A DNA stretch of 64,000 bases from the NCBI RefSeq assembly GCF_001042985.1, contig NZ_JYKY01000003.1, positions 217,758 through 281,757 of the forward strand. The letters run 5' to 3'. The notes beneath the pieces were generated by a model, which was given only the letters and a program-made list of their open reading frames with translations, made no database searches and had not been told where the DNA came from. The DNA is from Pseudomonas lundensis. GTDB taxonomy: Bacteria > Pseudomonadota > Gammaproteobacteria > Pseudomonadales > Pseudomonadaceae. Position numbers and translations under genes: made by a program. Below are positions 8,522-17,963 of the stretch, in pieces (the stretch's first letter is position 1; each line of letters opens with the position of its first letter).

Positions 8522-9544
8522 ATGCCCATCCCGTTCAAACGCACTTTGCGCCGCCTCGCCGCCCCCACACTCATTGGCGTGCTGGGCTACTTGCCCTGGC
8601 TGGCGCAGGCTGAGGACCTGAAACACATCCGCATCGCCGTGCCCGACCTGAGCGCTGGCGCGCAACACAGTGGTGGCGGTATCAGCGACGTCCTGCGCAG
8701 CCAGCAACTGCTGGAAAAAGCCTTTGCCGAAGACGGCGTCACCATCGACTGGAAATACTTCAAAGGCGCAGGGCCGGTGATCAACGAAGCGTTCGCCAAT
8801 GGCCAGGTCGACTTCGCTTACCTGGGCGATCTGGCGGCCATCATCGGCAAAGCCAATGGTCTGGACACCCGCCTGTTGAGCGCGGCGGCACGGGGCAACA
8901 AGCAATACCTGGCCGTGGTGCCAGGCTCGGGGATCAAAACCCTGCACGACCTCAAGGGCAAACGTGTCGGCCTGTTCCGAGGCACCGCGACCCAACTGTC
9001 GTTCGACGCCGCGTTGGCCAGCGTGGGCCTGAGCGAGAAGGACCTGAAAGTCATCAACCTGGACTTCAACGCCGCCGTGGCAGCCCTGGCCGCCCAACAG
9101 ATCGATGCCTCGTGGGGCGGCTCCAACCTCAGCTCGCTGCAGGCCAAAGGCCTGGCCGAGATCCCGTTGACCACCAAAGATTTAAACAACGCAGGCAGCG
9201 TCCAAAGCGTACTGGTAGGCGCGGGCGCGTTTGTCGATGCGCACCCGCAAGCCGTGGCCAAACTGCTCAAAACCCAAGAGCAAGCGGTGCAATGGCTGAC
9301 CAACGACGCCAACAAACCGGCCTACATCCAACTGGTTTCGGGACTGGCCAGCTACCCGCCGCAGATCCTTGAGCAAGACCTCAAGGACCAAACCTTCAGC
9401 GAGGTTTTCCCGTCGCAACTGGACCCGGTATTCCTGGCCACCCTGCAAGACTCAATCACCCTGGCCGCTCAACAGCGGCTGATCCGCAAAGCGTTTCACG
9501 TCAGCGACTGGGTTGCCCCGCCGCTGGCCGCCGCCACCCGCTAA
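8522..9544 (+). CDS. atsR: Periplasmic sulfate-ester/sulfonate-binding protein
   Basis: The substrate-binding subunit of the importer, 340 residues with a Sec signal peptide ending near AQA-ED. The body is of the SsuA/NrtA periplasmic type: KHIRIAVPDLSAG near the N-terminus, FAYLGDLAAI and the hinge segment GKRVGLFRGT. The ATG at 8522 has an AGGAG ribosome site at 8507-8511; the open frame continues 50 codons upstream without a second good start. It is followed by atsK after 42 bases, likely co-transcribed, and is divergent from its own permease and ATPase genes. The exact ligand, alkyl sulfate or sulfonate, is inferred from atsK. Confidence 0.88.
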   Translation: MPIPFKRTLRRLAAPTLIGVLGYLPWLAQAEDLKHIRIAVPDLSAGAQHSGGGISDVLRSQQLLEKAFAEDGVTIDWKYFKGAGPVINEAFANGQVDFAYLGDLAAIIGKANGLDTRLLSAAARGNKQYLAVVPGSGIKTLHDLKGKRVGLFRGTATQLSFDAALASVGLSEKDLKVINLDFNAAVAALAAQQIDASWGGSNLSSLQAKGLAEIPLTTKDLNNAGSVQSVLVGAGAFVDAHPQAVAKLLKTQEQAVQWLTNDANKPAYIQLVSGLASYPPQILEQDLKDQTFSEVFPSQLDPVFLATLQDSITLAAQQRLIRKAFHVSDWVAPPLAAATR

Positions 9545-9586
9545 TCCCTTCGCCCCACCACCGTCAAACACGATGAGGTTCTTACG

Positions 9587-10492
9587 ATGAGCACTGCCGC
9601 ATTAGCTGTGAAAACTGACGTACACGCCTTGGACATCCATCCGGTCGCGGGGCGCATCGGCGCTGAAATCCGCGGGATAAAACTGTCCGGCGACCTCGAC
9701 CCGGCCACCGTGGACGCCATTCAACAGGCGCTGCTGACCCACAAAGTGATTTTTTTTCGCAACCAGACCCACCTCGACGATCAACGTCAGGAAGCTTTCG
9801 CCCACCTGTTGGGTGAACCCATTGCCCACCCCACCGTGCCGGTGCGTGACGGCACCCAATACCTGATGGAACTGGATGGCGCTCAAGGTCAACGTGCCAA
9901 CTCCTGGCACACCGACGTCACCTTCGTGGATGCCTACCCAAAAGCCTCGGTGCTGCGCTCGGTGCTGGCCCCGGCGTCGGGAGGCGACACCGTGTGGGCC
10001 AACACCGCCACGGCTTACGCCAAGCTGCCCGCAGACCTGCAAGAACTGGCTGACAAACTCTGGGCGGTTCACAGCAACGAATACGACTACGCCAGCGCCA
10101 AACCCGATGTCTCGGCAGAAAAGCTCGAACGTTATCGCAAGGTCTTTACCTCGACCGTGTATGAAACCGAACACCCCGTGGTGCGCGTTCACCCGGTGAG
10201 CGGTGAGAAAAGTCTGGTGCTGGGGCATTTCGTGAAACGTATCAAAGGGTATTCACAGGCCGACTCGGCGCACCTGTTCAACCTGCTGCAAAGCCACGTG
10301 ACCCGTCTGGAAAACACCGTGCGCTGGCGCTGGAACACCGGCGACGTGGCCATCTGGGACAACCGCTCGACGCAGCACTACGCCATTGACGACTACGGCA
10401 CTCAAGAGCGCATCGTGCGCCGCGTGACCCTGCGAGGGGATGTGCCGGTGAGCGTACAAGGGCACCGCAGCCAGACCACTAAAGGCGCCTGA
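9587..10492 (+). CDS. atsK: Alkylsulfatase AtsK, alpha-ketoglutarate-dependent dioxygenase
   Basis: This cytosolic Fe(II)/2-oxoglutarate dioxygenase cleaves medium-chain alkyl sulfate esters oxidatively, releasing sulfate and an aldehyde. At 301 residues it matches the length I recall for P. putida AtsK. The iron ligands fall at His108, Asp110 and His264, and the 2-oxoglutarate-binding arginine region is R275/R279 (QERIVRRV), the positions known for AtsK rather than TauD. It lies directly behind the binding-protein gene and ends at a strong terminator. Expression under sulfate starvation is expected. Confidence 0.93.
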   Translation: MSTAALAVKTDVHALDIHPVAGRIGAEIRGIKLSGDLDPATVDAIQQALLTHKVIFFRNQTHLDDQRQEAFAHLLGEPIAHPTVPVRDGTQYLMELDGAQGQRANSWHTDVTFVDAYPKASVLRSVLAPASGGDTVWANTATAYAKLPADLQELADKLWAVHSNEYDYASAKPDVSAEKLERYRKVFTSTVYETEHPVVRVHPVSGEKSLVLGHFVKRIKGYSQADSAHLFNLLQSHVTRLENTVRWRWNTGDVAIWDNRSTQHYAIDDYGTQERIVRRVTLRGDVPVSVQGHRSQTTKGA

Positions 10493-10509
10493 CCCGTTGC
10501 CATTCTTCC

Positions 10510-10540
10510 AACCCTCTCCCGATGGGAGAGGGTTTTTGTT
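10510..10540 (+). terminator. Rho-independent terminator after atsK
   Basis: ACCCTCTCCC, three-base loop, GGGAGAGGGT followed by TTTTGTTT. It ends the atsR-atsK transcript and also separates it from the convergent sulfatase gene. Confidence 0.85.
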
Positions 10541-10549
10541 TGCCCGGCG

Positions 10550-12157
10550 TTACCACACGCCGATCTGCACCACCTTCTGCGCCTGAGGTTCGCCATACCG
10601 AAAGCTCTCAGCGCGACGGTCCACTTCCTGATGGCTGATGGTGGTCCTGCGCTTGAGCCCGCGCAGCCAGTCGAACAAATACCCCGCATGCTGTTCACGC
10701 ACCGCCGCATACGCCGGGTCAGCCCCCAGGTCGTTCAGCTCCTGCGGGTCGTTTTCCAGGTCAAACAACTGCGCTCGAAAGCCGTCATACGCCAAATACT
10801 TCCAGCGTTCGCTGCGCACCATGGTCATGCGGCAACGATCGATCGGCTGACCCAGCCGTTCGCGGGCCGGTGCCTGAAACGCGTAGTCATATTCGCTGAT
10901 CGCATAGTCGCGCCATACGGGGTTCTGGCCGTGCAACAACGGAATCAACGAACGCCCCTCCAGACGATGCTCCGCTCCAGTCACCCCCAGCGCCTGCAAA
11001 AAGGTCGGCAACGCGTCGATGGTTTCAGCAAGTCGCGCGTCCACCGTGCCCCGCGTGACATCTGCGGCGGCCCGAGGGTCGCGCACAATCAACGGCACAC
11101 CCACCGCGGGCTCCAGCAAAAACTCCTTTTCGCCTAACAAGTGATCACCCAAAAAGTCGCCGTGGTCACTGGTGAACACAATCAGCGTGTCGTCCCAGCG
11201 GCCCGTGCTGTGCAGCAGGTCGAACAGGCGTCCCAGTTGATCGTCGACCTGTTTGATCAGGCCCATGTAGGTCGGAATCACGTTCAGGCGCACGTCCTCG
11301 CGGGAGAAATTCAGGCTTTCCTCGTGCTGTCGAAACGCCGTGTAGACCGGGTGATCGCTGGGCGTTTGAGCACGGATCGGCGCCAGCACCTGCGCAGCGC
11401 CATACAGCGCGTGATAAGGCGCCGGAGCGATGTAGGGCCAGTGCGGTTTGATGTAGGACAAATGCAGGCACCACGGCTGCTCACCTTGCTCCTGAATGAA
11501 GTCGATGGCGCGGTCTGTGGTGAAGACGGTTTCGGAATGTTGCTCCAGCACACGGGCCGGCAGGTGGGCGTTGCGCATTTTCCAGCCGCTCAGGATCTCG
11601 CCCGTGGGCCCGGCCCCGGCATTGGCCCAGTCATGCCACGGGTTTGCACCGTCGTAACCCAGGTCGCGCAGGTAATGGGTGTACGGCGCCGCGTCACGCT
11701 TGTCATCGAACAGGGGGCTATCAGGGTAAATCCCGTCATGGCGCGCGTAGGCTTCAAAGCCCACCTCATTAAAGGCTTCTGCCTGCTGGCTGTCAGGGTC
11801 GATAGCCAGCCGCTGTAAGGCATCGACATTGGCCGTGGCGTGGGTTTTACCCACAAGAGCAGTGCGAATGCCGTGCGGACGCAGGTAATCCCCCAGCGTC
11901 AGTTCTTCCAGAGGTAATGGCACAGCGTTCCACGCCACTTGGTGGCTGCTGACGTAGCGCCCGGTGTAGGCCGACATGCGCGACGGCCCGCAGATCGTAC
12001 CCTGGGTGTAGGCACGGCTGAAACGAACGCCCGCCGCGGCCAGCCGGTCGATGTTGGGCGTGTGCAAGTGCGGGTGGCCGTAGCACGACAAATAATCGCG
12101 ACGCAGTTGGTCGCACATGATGTAGAGCACGTTTTTGACAGGTTGCAGCTGTGGCAT
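10550..12157 (-). CDS. Cys-type sulfatase / phosphonate monoester hydrolase-like enzyme
   Basis: An alkaline-phosphatase-superfamily hydrolase of 535 residues. The sulfatase signature is C56-G-P-S-R, whose Cys is matured to formylglycine. The N-terminal metal site reads IMCDQLR, and TSDHGDFLGDH supplies further metal ligands near residue 310. There is no signal peptide, so it acts in the cytoplasm. The ICGPSR...VAWNAVPL region is closer in style to phosphonate monoester hydrolases than to secreted arylsulfatases. It lies within a sulfate-ester uptake cluster, so it probably hydrolyses imported esters that AtsK does not handle. No formylglycine-generating enzyme is visible in the window. It lies 110 bases downstream of the LysR gene. 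Confidence 0.85.
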   Translation of the reverse strand: MPQLQPVKNVLYIMCDQLRRDYLSCYGHPHLHTPNIDRLAAAGVRFSRAYTQGTICGPSRMSAYTGRYVSSHQVAWNAVPLPLEELTLGDYLRPHGIRTALVGKTHATANVDALQRLAIDPDSQQAEAFNEVGFEAYARHDGIYPDSPLFDDKRDAAPYTHYLRDLGYDGANPWHDWANAGAGPTGEILSGWKMRNAHLPARVLEQHSETVFTTDRAIDFIQEQGEQPWCLHLSYIKPHWPYIAPAPYHALYGAAQVLAPIRAQTPSDHPVYTAFRQHEESLNFSREDVRLNVIPTYMGLIKQVDDQLGRLFDLLHSTGRWDDTLIVFTSDHGDFLGDHLLGEKEFLLEPAVGVPLIVRDPRAAADVTRGTVDARLAETIDALPTFLQALGVTGAEHRLEGRSLIPLLHGQNPVWRDYAISEYDYAFQAPARERLGQPIDRCRMTMVRSERWKYLAYDGFRAQLFDLENDPQELNDLGADPAYAAVREQHAGYLFDWLRGLKRRTTISHQEVDRRAESFRYGEPQAQKVVQIGVW

Positions 12158-12267
12158 GGGGGTTCACCTTTTGACAGATCAGGTGACCGATTTCGCGCGA
12201 GCACGGCGCCAGCGACAAGCGCATTTGGTGAATGGCATTGATGCACGGCGCGCATGCCCCGGCGGGC

Positions 12268-13215
12268 TCAGATGGCGAAATTCTCCAAGCCGCACACATC
12301 ATGGTCGTCGCTGTCATCCAGCGCCTTGATCTGTTCGATCATGGCCTGGGCCAGTGGCGACAGGCGCACCGATGCACGACTGACGATACCGTAGCGGGTG
12401 TAAAGCGCGTCCTGATCGTCTGTCAGCTCATCGACGGCGATACGCACCAGATCGCCTTTGGCGTACAAAAAAACATCGCTGTACGCACCGCAAATACCGA
12501 TGGCGTCGCTGCTCAGCACCACGCTCATCAGGCTGAACGGGCTTTCGCATTCCACATTCGGTGCGTAGTCGAGACGGCCACTGAGTTGCACCAGCACTTT
12601 GCGCAGGTTTGGCGGGCGGATGGTGACCGCCAGTGGATAACTCAACAGCTCGGCGGCACTGACGCTGTGGCGCCCAGCCAACGGGTGCCCCGCCCGGCAG
12701 CAGAAATGCCAGCGGCGCGGCCGTAAGCGCTGAGTGATGTAAGCCGGATCGGCCTCGAAATTGCGCGTATCTGCGACGAAAAACTCAAACTCTTCATCCT
12801 GCAAACGCTTGCTCAGGCGTTGCCAGTCGTCGACCTGAAAATGCACCCGCGCCTTGGGATAACGCCCGATGAAGCGTCCGATGGCGCGCGGTACCAGGCC
12901 AGACGCAGGCGCCGGGCCGCAGCCGAAATGCAGCTCACCCGCCTCCAGCCCATTGAACTGATTGATCTCATTGGCCATTTGCCGGGCGCCGCTGACCAGT
13001 CTGCGGGCGTGCTCCAGCAACACCTGACCCTGTTTGGTGGGCGCCAGGTCTTTACGCCCGCGATCCACCAGCGGGCAACCAACGCTGTGTTCCAGCGCCT
13101 GAATGCTCCGGCTGAACGCCGATTGCGACAGGTTTACCGCCTGCGCACCCGCAACAAAACTGCGCTGCTCAGCGAGGGCAATGAAGTGACGAAGTTGGCG
13201 CAGGTCGATATGCAT
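12268..13215 (-). CDS. LysR-family transcriptional regulator
   Basis: A 315-residue LysR-type regulator. The N-terminal winged helix-turn-helix covers residues 1-60 (LRQLRHFIALAEQRSFVAGA, then SQSAFSRSIQALE), followed by the linker helix and a two-lobed effector domain. It lies upstream of the sulfatase gene on the same strand and is divergent from the TonB-dependent receptor. That position suggests it controls one or both in response to a sulfur compound. It is not CysB itself: it lacks CysB's typical N-terminus and genomic setting. The effector is unknown. Confidence 0.88.
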   Translation of the reverse strand: MHIDLRQLRHFIALAEQRSFVAGAQAVNLSQSAFSRSIQALEHSVGCPLVDRGRKDLAPTKQGQVLLEHARRLVSGARQMANEINQFNGLEAGELHFGCGPAPASGLVPRAIGRFIGRYPKARVHFQVDDWQRLSKRLQDEEFEFFVADTRNFEADPAYITQRLRPRRWHFCCRAGHPLAGRHSVSAAELLSYPLAVTIRPPNLRKVLVQLSGRLDYAPNVECESPFSLMSVVLSSDAIGICGAYSDVFLYAKGDLVRIAVDELTDDQDALYTRYGIVSRASVRLSPLAQAMIEQIKALDDSDDHDVCGLENFAI

Positions 13216-13323
13216 TTTTCACATCAAAAATACCCGGGAAATGCATTGGCTATGCATTAGGTCGGTTCCTTATAAAGGCAATCTCTTATGCAGTAAATAT
13301 CTGTCAAAACATAAACAAATAAC

Positions 13324-13336
13324 TTTTAGGAATATG
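13324..13336 (-). promoter_or_regulatory. GGAATA box upstream of TonB-dependent receptor
   Basis: TTTTAGGAATATG on the plus strand reads as CATATTCCTAAAA on the other, matching the TTATTCC-type boxes near the other sulfur genes. It lies 35 bases before the receptor start. A related GGTTCCTTATAAAGG sits at 13264-13278. The assignment to CysB is inference. Confidence 0.35.
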
Positions 13337-13370
13337 CAGTTGTGTGTATTTCGCCCCACAGGAGCCGTCC

Positions 13371-15743
13371 ATGCGCCCATCCCCACTCGCCCTGCCGTTA
13401 CCTTCGAGGCCTTTCAAGCGCTTGCCGCTGGCGTTGTTCATGGCGGGCTGTGCCAGCGGCTCGATGACCTGGGCGGCGGATGAAACCCCTGCGCCAGACG
13501 CCTCCCCTGCGATCAAGGCAAGCCCTGCCCACGCCGATGGCAGCCAGTTGCAAACGGTGACGGTCACGGCGCGGCGCCGCGAGGAAAGCGCGCAAAACGT
13601 GCCCACGCCGATGAGTGTGATCAGCGGCCAGACCCTGGAGGCGCAGCGCATCTACCGCATTCAGGATTTGCAGCAACTGGTGCCCAGCGTGAACGTGGCC
13701 TACATGCACGCCCGCCAGTCCAGCGTGTCGATCCGCGGCCTGGGCAACAACCCGGCCAGCGATGGCCTGGAGGGCAGCGTCGGTTTGTACATCGACAACG
13801 TCTACCTCGGGCGTCCCGGCATGGCCGTGTTCGACCTGATGGACATTGAACAACTGGATGTCCTGCGCGGCCCGCAAGGCACGCTGTTCGGCAAGAACAC
13901 CACCGCCGGGGTCATCAACATCAGCACCCGCGCACCGAGCTTCACCCCGGAACGCAGCATCGAAACGTCGGTAGGAGAGCAGGGTTACTTTCAGACCAAG
14001 GGCACGATTTCCGGGCCGCTGACCGATGAGCTGGCCGGGCGCTTTTCGGCGTACCGCACCCGCAGTGACGGCGACATCAAAAACGAATTCGACGGCAACA
14101 AGCTCAACGGCGGCTCCCGTGAGGGCTTTCGCGGGCAACTGCTCTACAAACCGAACGAACATTTCAACCTGCGCTGGATCGGTGATTACAACGAAGAAGA
14201 CTCCAGCGCCGGTACCCGTACGCTGTTCAGCACCGGGCCGACCATCAATGGGGTGAACCCCTACTCAGCGCGGGCCGCCGCCGTGGGCGCGACACTGGTC
14301 AACGGTTCACACCGCAAGGTCAACCTCGACAGCCAACAAGCCGTGACCGTGTTTCAGGGCGGCACCTCGCTGGAAGCCAACTGGACGCTGCCCAACGACT
14401 TCACCCTGACGTCGGTCAGCGCTTACCGCTGGTGGGATTTCACCCCCCGCAACGATGACGGCCTCGATGTGCCGGTGGCCTACAACGCTGGCGTTTCGGT
14501 GAAGGACAAGCAGTGGTCGCAGGAATTTCGCCTCGCGTCGCCGACCGGCGGCTTCTTCGATTACGTGGTCGGCGCGTACTACTTCGGCTCTGATCTGGAT
14601 AACAAATCCTTCAGCTACTACGGGCCCAAGGCGGACATCTGGAACGGTACGCCGACGGGCGCGCTGGCCAATGTCTCGACCCTGGGCAAAGGCCATATCG
14701 ACACCAACAGCTTTGCGCTGTTTGCCCAAGGCACCTGGCATTTGACCCCCAAGCTGGATTTCACCGCCGGGCTGCGCGGTACCTATGAGGAGAAAAGCGC
14801 TTCGGTGGAACGCAACGCGCCAGTGGGCGGGGTCGCCGTGACCGGGGCCGCTGCCACGGCCCGCCGGGCGAGGGTCGGCGCTTACGACTCCGGGGGCTTG
14901 AACCAGTACAGCACCAGCCCGTCAGGCTTGCTCAACCTCAGTTATCACTTCAACGACAACCTGCTGGGTTACGCGACCCTGAGCCACGGCGAGAAATCCG
15001 GCGGGGTCAACCTGACCGTGGGTTCGGCGCCCACGGCCGGGGCCGATTCGCTGTTGATCGGCGCCGAACGCGCCAACAATGCCGAGCTGGGTCTCAAGAG
15101 CACGCTGTGGGACCGCCGCCTGCAACTCAACGCCAACCTGTTCTGGACGCAGGTCAACGGCTACCAGACCACGGCCTATGACGACGCCACGCGGGCGCAA
15201 TACCTGACCAACGCCGGGTCGGTGCGCTCACGCGGGGTCGAGTTCGAAAGCACCTTGATCCCTGTGCGCGGGCTGACATTGAACGTCAACGGTTCTTACA
15301 ACGACGTGCGCTACCTCTCGTACAAGGACGCCCCGTGCCCGCCAGAAGTGAGCTTGCGTCCGGGGGCGCCTGCGTCCTGCGACCTGAGCGGGCATCAGGT
15401 GGTCGGCGCGTCGAAATGGATCGGCAACGTGAACGGCGAATACAAGTGGAACCTCAACGACGGACTCGAAGAGTACGTCACCGCCAGCTATGCCTATCGC
15501 TCCAAAGCCGTGGGTACCGTTGAAGACTCGGCCTACGCACAAATCCCGGGCTATGCCGTCGTCAACTTATCCACAGGCCTGCGGGGCGATTTCCACCAAG
15601 GGCAGTGGGACGTTTCGCTGTGGCTGAAAAACGCCTTCGACAAAACCTATTACACCACCCTGTGGAGCGCGGGCAACGGCGGCTATGAAGGCCTGCTGGG
15701 CTCGCCGCGCACCTTGGGCGTCACCGGCCGTTACGACTTCTAA
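13371..15743 (+). CDS. TonB-dependent outer-membrane receptor, probably for a sulfate ester
   Basis: A 790-residue gated outer-membrane porin that imports a scarce nutrient using TonB energy. After a signal peptide it has a TonB-box-like segment (LQTVTVTA), a plug domain with DVLRGPQGTLFGKNTTAGVINI, and a long beta-barrel ending in the aromatic residue expected for barrel assembly (RYDF). I chose the ATG at 13371 because AGGAG lies seven bases upstream; a GTG at 13344 lacks this. The operon downstream encodes arylsulfotransferase and TonB-ExbB-ExbD, so the cargo is likely an aryl or alkyl sulfate rather than a siderophore; this is inferred. Confidence 0.9.
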   Translation: MRPSPLALPLPSRPFKRLPLALFMAGCASGSMTWAADETPAPDASPAIKASPAHADGSQLQTVTVTARRREESAQNVPTPMSVISGQTLEAQRIYRIQDLQQLVPSVNVAYMHARQSSVSIRGLGNNPASDGLEGSVGLYIDNVYLGRPGMAVFDLMDIEQLDVLRGPQGTLFGKNTTAGVINISTRAPSFTPERSIETSVGEQGYFQTKGTISGPLTDELAGRFSAYRTRSDGDIKNEFDGNKLNGGSREGFRGQLLYKPNEHFNLRWIGDYNEEDSSAGTRTLFSTGPTINGVNPYSARAAAVGATLVNGSHRKVNLDSQQAVTVFQGGTSLEANWTLPNDFTLTSVSAYRWWDFTPRNDDGLDVPVAYNAGVSVKDKQWSQEFRLASPTGGFFDYVVGAYYFGSDLDNKSFSYYGPKADIWNGTPTGALANVSTLGKGHIDTNSFALFAQGTWHLTPKLDFTAGLRGTYEEKSASVERNAPVGGVAVTGAAATARRARVGAYDSGGLNQYSTSPSGLLNLSYHFNDNLLGYATLSHGEKSGGVNLTVGSAPTAGADSLLIGAERANNAELGLKSTLWDRRLQLNANLFWTQVNGYQTTAYDDATRAQYLTNAGSVRSRGVEFESTLIPVRGLTLNVNGSYNDVRYLSYKDAPCPPEVSLRPGAPASCDLSGHQVVGASKWIGNVNGEYKWNLNDGLEEYVTASYAYRSKAVGTVEDSAYAQIPGYAVVNLSTGLRGDFHQGQWDVSLWLKNAFDKTYYTTLWSAGNGGYEGLLGSPRTLGVTGRYDF

Positions 15744-15759
15744 CTGACTCAGGACATTC

Positions 15760-17106
15760 ATGATGAAAACCCTCTCTTCTGTGGTGTCGTTGTTAATTGC
15801 CGGCAGCTTGCTCAGTGCTGTCGCGCACGCCGCGCCCAGCGTGTACCCCACCGGCGTAACCCGTTATGACCCGGCCAAAGCCTACAACCAGTACGTCATT
15901 TTCAGCGGTGCCGATAAGCAAACGCACCTGATCGACATGAACGGCAACGCCGTGAAAACGTGGCCACACGCGGGCTTTCCCTCTGCGATCATCGACCCGA
16001 CATTGGTGGGCGGCGAGCGCGGCCATGTGTTGTTGCAACTCAGCGACAAGGCCCCCGGCGCGCTGGGCTCGGCTGGCAACGGGCTGGGCAACCGCAGCGT
16101 GGGCGAGCTGGACTGGCACGGCAACGTGATCTGGCAGTGGGGCGATAAGGCCCCCGGTGGCGCGGCGCAGCAGCATCACGATCAACGGCGCTTGAGCAAC
16201 GGCAACACGTTGGTGCTGGCAAACAAGGTGCATGCGGTGGCCGGGTTCAAGGTGCCACAGGTGATTGACGACGCGATCTATGAAGTCAGCCCCGACGGGG
16301 AAGTGACCTGGCAATGGCTGGCGTCCGAGCATTTGAATGAGTTTGGCTTCACCCCCGAACAGTTAAAACTGGTGTACGCCACGCCCAACCCAGACTACCT
16401 GCACATCAATAACCTGAGTGTCGTTGGCCCCAACAAGTGGTTCGACGCCGGCGACAAGCGCTTCGCGCCCGATAACCTGCTGATCGACTCACGCAACGCC
16501 AACTTCATCGCCATCCTCGATAAATCCAGCGGCAAGGTGGTGTGGAGCCTCGGCCCGAACCTGCCTGCCATCAACCCCAAAACCAGTCAGGCACTGCCTC
16601 GCCCGGTGGACCAGTTCGTCGGCCAGCATGACGCGCACCTCATCCCGGCCGGGCTGCCCGGCGCGGGCAATGTGCTGGTGTTCGATAACCAGGGATCGGC
16701 GGGTTACCCGTCTGCCACGCTGGGCCTTATCAGCGGTTCGCGGGTGCTGGAAATCGATCCTCAAACCCGAGAAATCGTCTGGCAATACACCGCGGCCGAT
16801 TCCACACAGCCGGGCTGGGCGTTTTACAGCTCGTTCATCAGCAGCGCGCGTCGCTTGCCCAACGGCAATACGTTGATTGATGAGGGCATGAACGGGCGGT
16901 TCTTTCAGGTCACGCGCCACGGGGACATCGTTTGGGAGTACGTGAGCCCTTACCTGGGCAAGGCACCGGGCAGCGAAGCGATCAGTAACTGGGTGTACCG
17001 CGCCTTGCCGGTGAATTACGACTGGGTGCCACAAGGCACGCCGCGCGAGCAGACCGCCGTGCTTGCGCCCTCGGCCGTGCTGCAACCGACCAACGCCAGT
17101 CGCTAA
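15760..17106 (+). CDS. Periplasmic aryl-sulfate sulfotransferase (ASST family)
   Basis: A PAPS-independent sulfotransferase moving a sulfuryl group between phenols through a histidine intermediate. The 448-residue protein has a Sec signal ending near AHA-AP and repeated beta-propeller strands of the type NGNTLV and GKVVWSLG. Conserved histidines lie in QQHHDQ, DYLHINNL and GQHDAHLI; the last resembles the active-site neighbourhood of bacterial ASST. It starts 16 bases after the receptor stop, so import and sulfuryl transfer are coupled. It probably moves sulfate from incoming esters to an acceptor in the periplasm. The first two codons are both ATG, so the start is ambiguous by one residue. 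Confidence 0.85.
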   Translation: MMKTLSSVVSLLIAGSLLSAVAHAAPSVYPTGVTRYDPAKAYNQYVIFSGADKQTHLIDMNGNAVKTWPHAGFPSAIIDPTLVGGERGHVLLQLSDKAPGALGSAGNGLGNRSVGELDWHGNVIWQWGDKAPGGAAQQHHDQRRLSNGNTLVLANKVHAVAGFKVPQVIDDAIYEVSPDGEVTWQWLASEHLNEFGFTPEQLKLVYATPNPDYLHINNLSVVGPNKWFDAGDKRFAPDNLLIDSRNANFIAILDKSSGKVVWSLGPNLPAINPKTSQALPRPVDQFVGQHDAHLIPAGLPGAGNVLVFDNQGSAGYPSATLGLISGSRVLEIDPQTREIVWQYTAADSTQPGWAFYSSFISSARRLPNGNTLIDEGMNGRFFQVTRHGDIVWEYVSPYLGKAPGSEAISNWVYRALPVNYDWVPQGTPREQTAVLAPSAVLQPTNASR

Positions 17107-17124
17107 GCGCGCAGGAGTCAGACC

Positions 17125-17928
17125 ATGGGCAATCTCCAGACCGCCGAACAGACGTGGCCAACGGTGCCCGGCGCCGAGCTGCTGAACCTGGGTCGGGCGT
17201 ACCGGCGGCCGTTGGGCCAGTTGCGTTTGCAGCGTGCGCCCACGGCAGTGCTGCGCCGTCGAGAAGCATGGGCCCTGGCGGTGGTGGCGCTGTTGCTGCA
17301 CGGCGGGGTGCTGCTGTGGGTCAGCCTGAACCCCGCGCCTGCGCTGCCGATTGTGCCGCCCGAGGTGCCGCCGATGACGATTGAGTTTTCCCGACCGGCG
17401 CCACCGGTGGTACAGCCAGCACCGCCCGAGCCCGCGCCCGCGACACCGGTGGTTGAACCGCCGCCGGTGGAAGACGCACTGGCGAGCAAACCGCCACCGC
17501 CCAAACCGCTGCCAACCCCTCAGCCCAAACTCAAACTCAAACCCAAACCGGTGGCCAAACCCGTTGTTGCGCCTGCAACGCCCGCGCCGCAAACACCACA
17601 GCCTGTCGCGCCGCCATCACCGCCCGCTCCCCCGGCGCCTGCACCGGTCACGCCGGCCTCGGCCAACGCCGGGTATTTGAAAAACCCGGCGCCCGAGTAC
17701 CCCTCGCTGGCGTTGCGCCGTGGCTGGGAAGGCACAGTGTTGCTACGGGTTCAGGTGTTGGCCAGCGGAAAACCGGGCGAGATTCAGGTTCAGAAAAGCA
17801 GCGGGCGCCAACAGCTCGATGACGCTGCGCTGAACGCCGTTAAACGCTGGAGCTTTGTCCCGGCCAAGCAGGGCGATGTCGCTCAGGTTGGCTGGGTCAG
17901 CGTGCCGATTGATTTCAAGATTCATTGA
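17125..17928 (+). CDS. tonB: TonB energy-transducing protein
   Basis: A 267-residue TonB. It has a cytoplasmic N-terminus, one membrane helix at about 48-67, a Pro/Lys-rich periplasm-spanning rod at about 70-185, and a TonB C-terminal domain with YPSLALRRGWEGTVLLRV and the final AVKRWSFVPA. The 47-residue cytoplasmic lead before the helix is longer than in Escherichia coli TonB. It lies 18 bases after the sulfotransferase gene with an AGGAG ribosome site and precedes exbB and exbD, so it probably serves the adjacent receptor. Confidence 0.92.
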   Translation: MGNLQTAEQTWPTVPGAELLNLGRAYRRPLGQLRLQRAPTAVLRRREAWALAVVALLLHGGVLLWVSLNPAPALPIVPPEVPPMTIEFSRPAPPVVQPAPPEPAPATPVVEPPPVEDALASKPPPPKPLPTPQPKLKLKPKPVAKPVVAPATPAPQTPQPVAPPSPPAPPAPAPVTPASANAGYLKNPAPEYPSLALRRGWEGTVLLRVQVLASGKPGEIQVQKSSGRQQLDDAALNAVKRWSFVPAKQGDVAQVGWVSVPIDFKIH

Positions 17929-17963
17929 TTGCCTGTCCCCCTTTTTTAGAGAGCGTATCGACC

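Noticed and set aside
12135..12726. Plus-strand frames across the sulfatase-LysR junction
   Set aside because: They run antisense to the well-supported LysR gene and show no family features.
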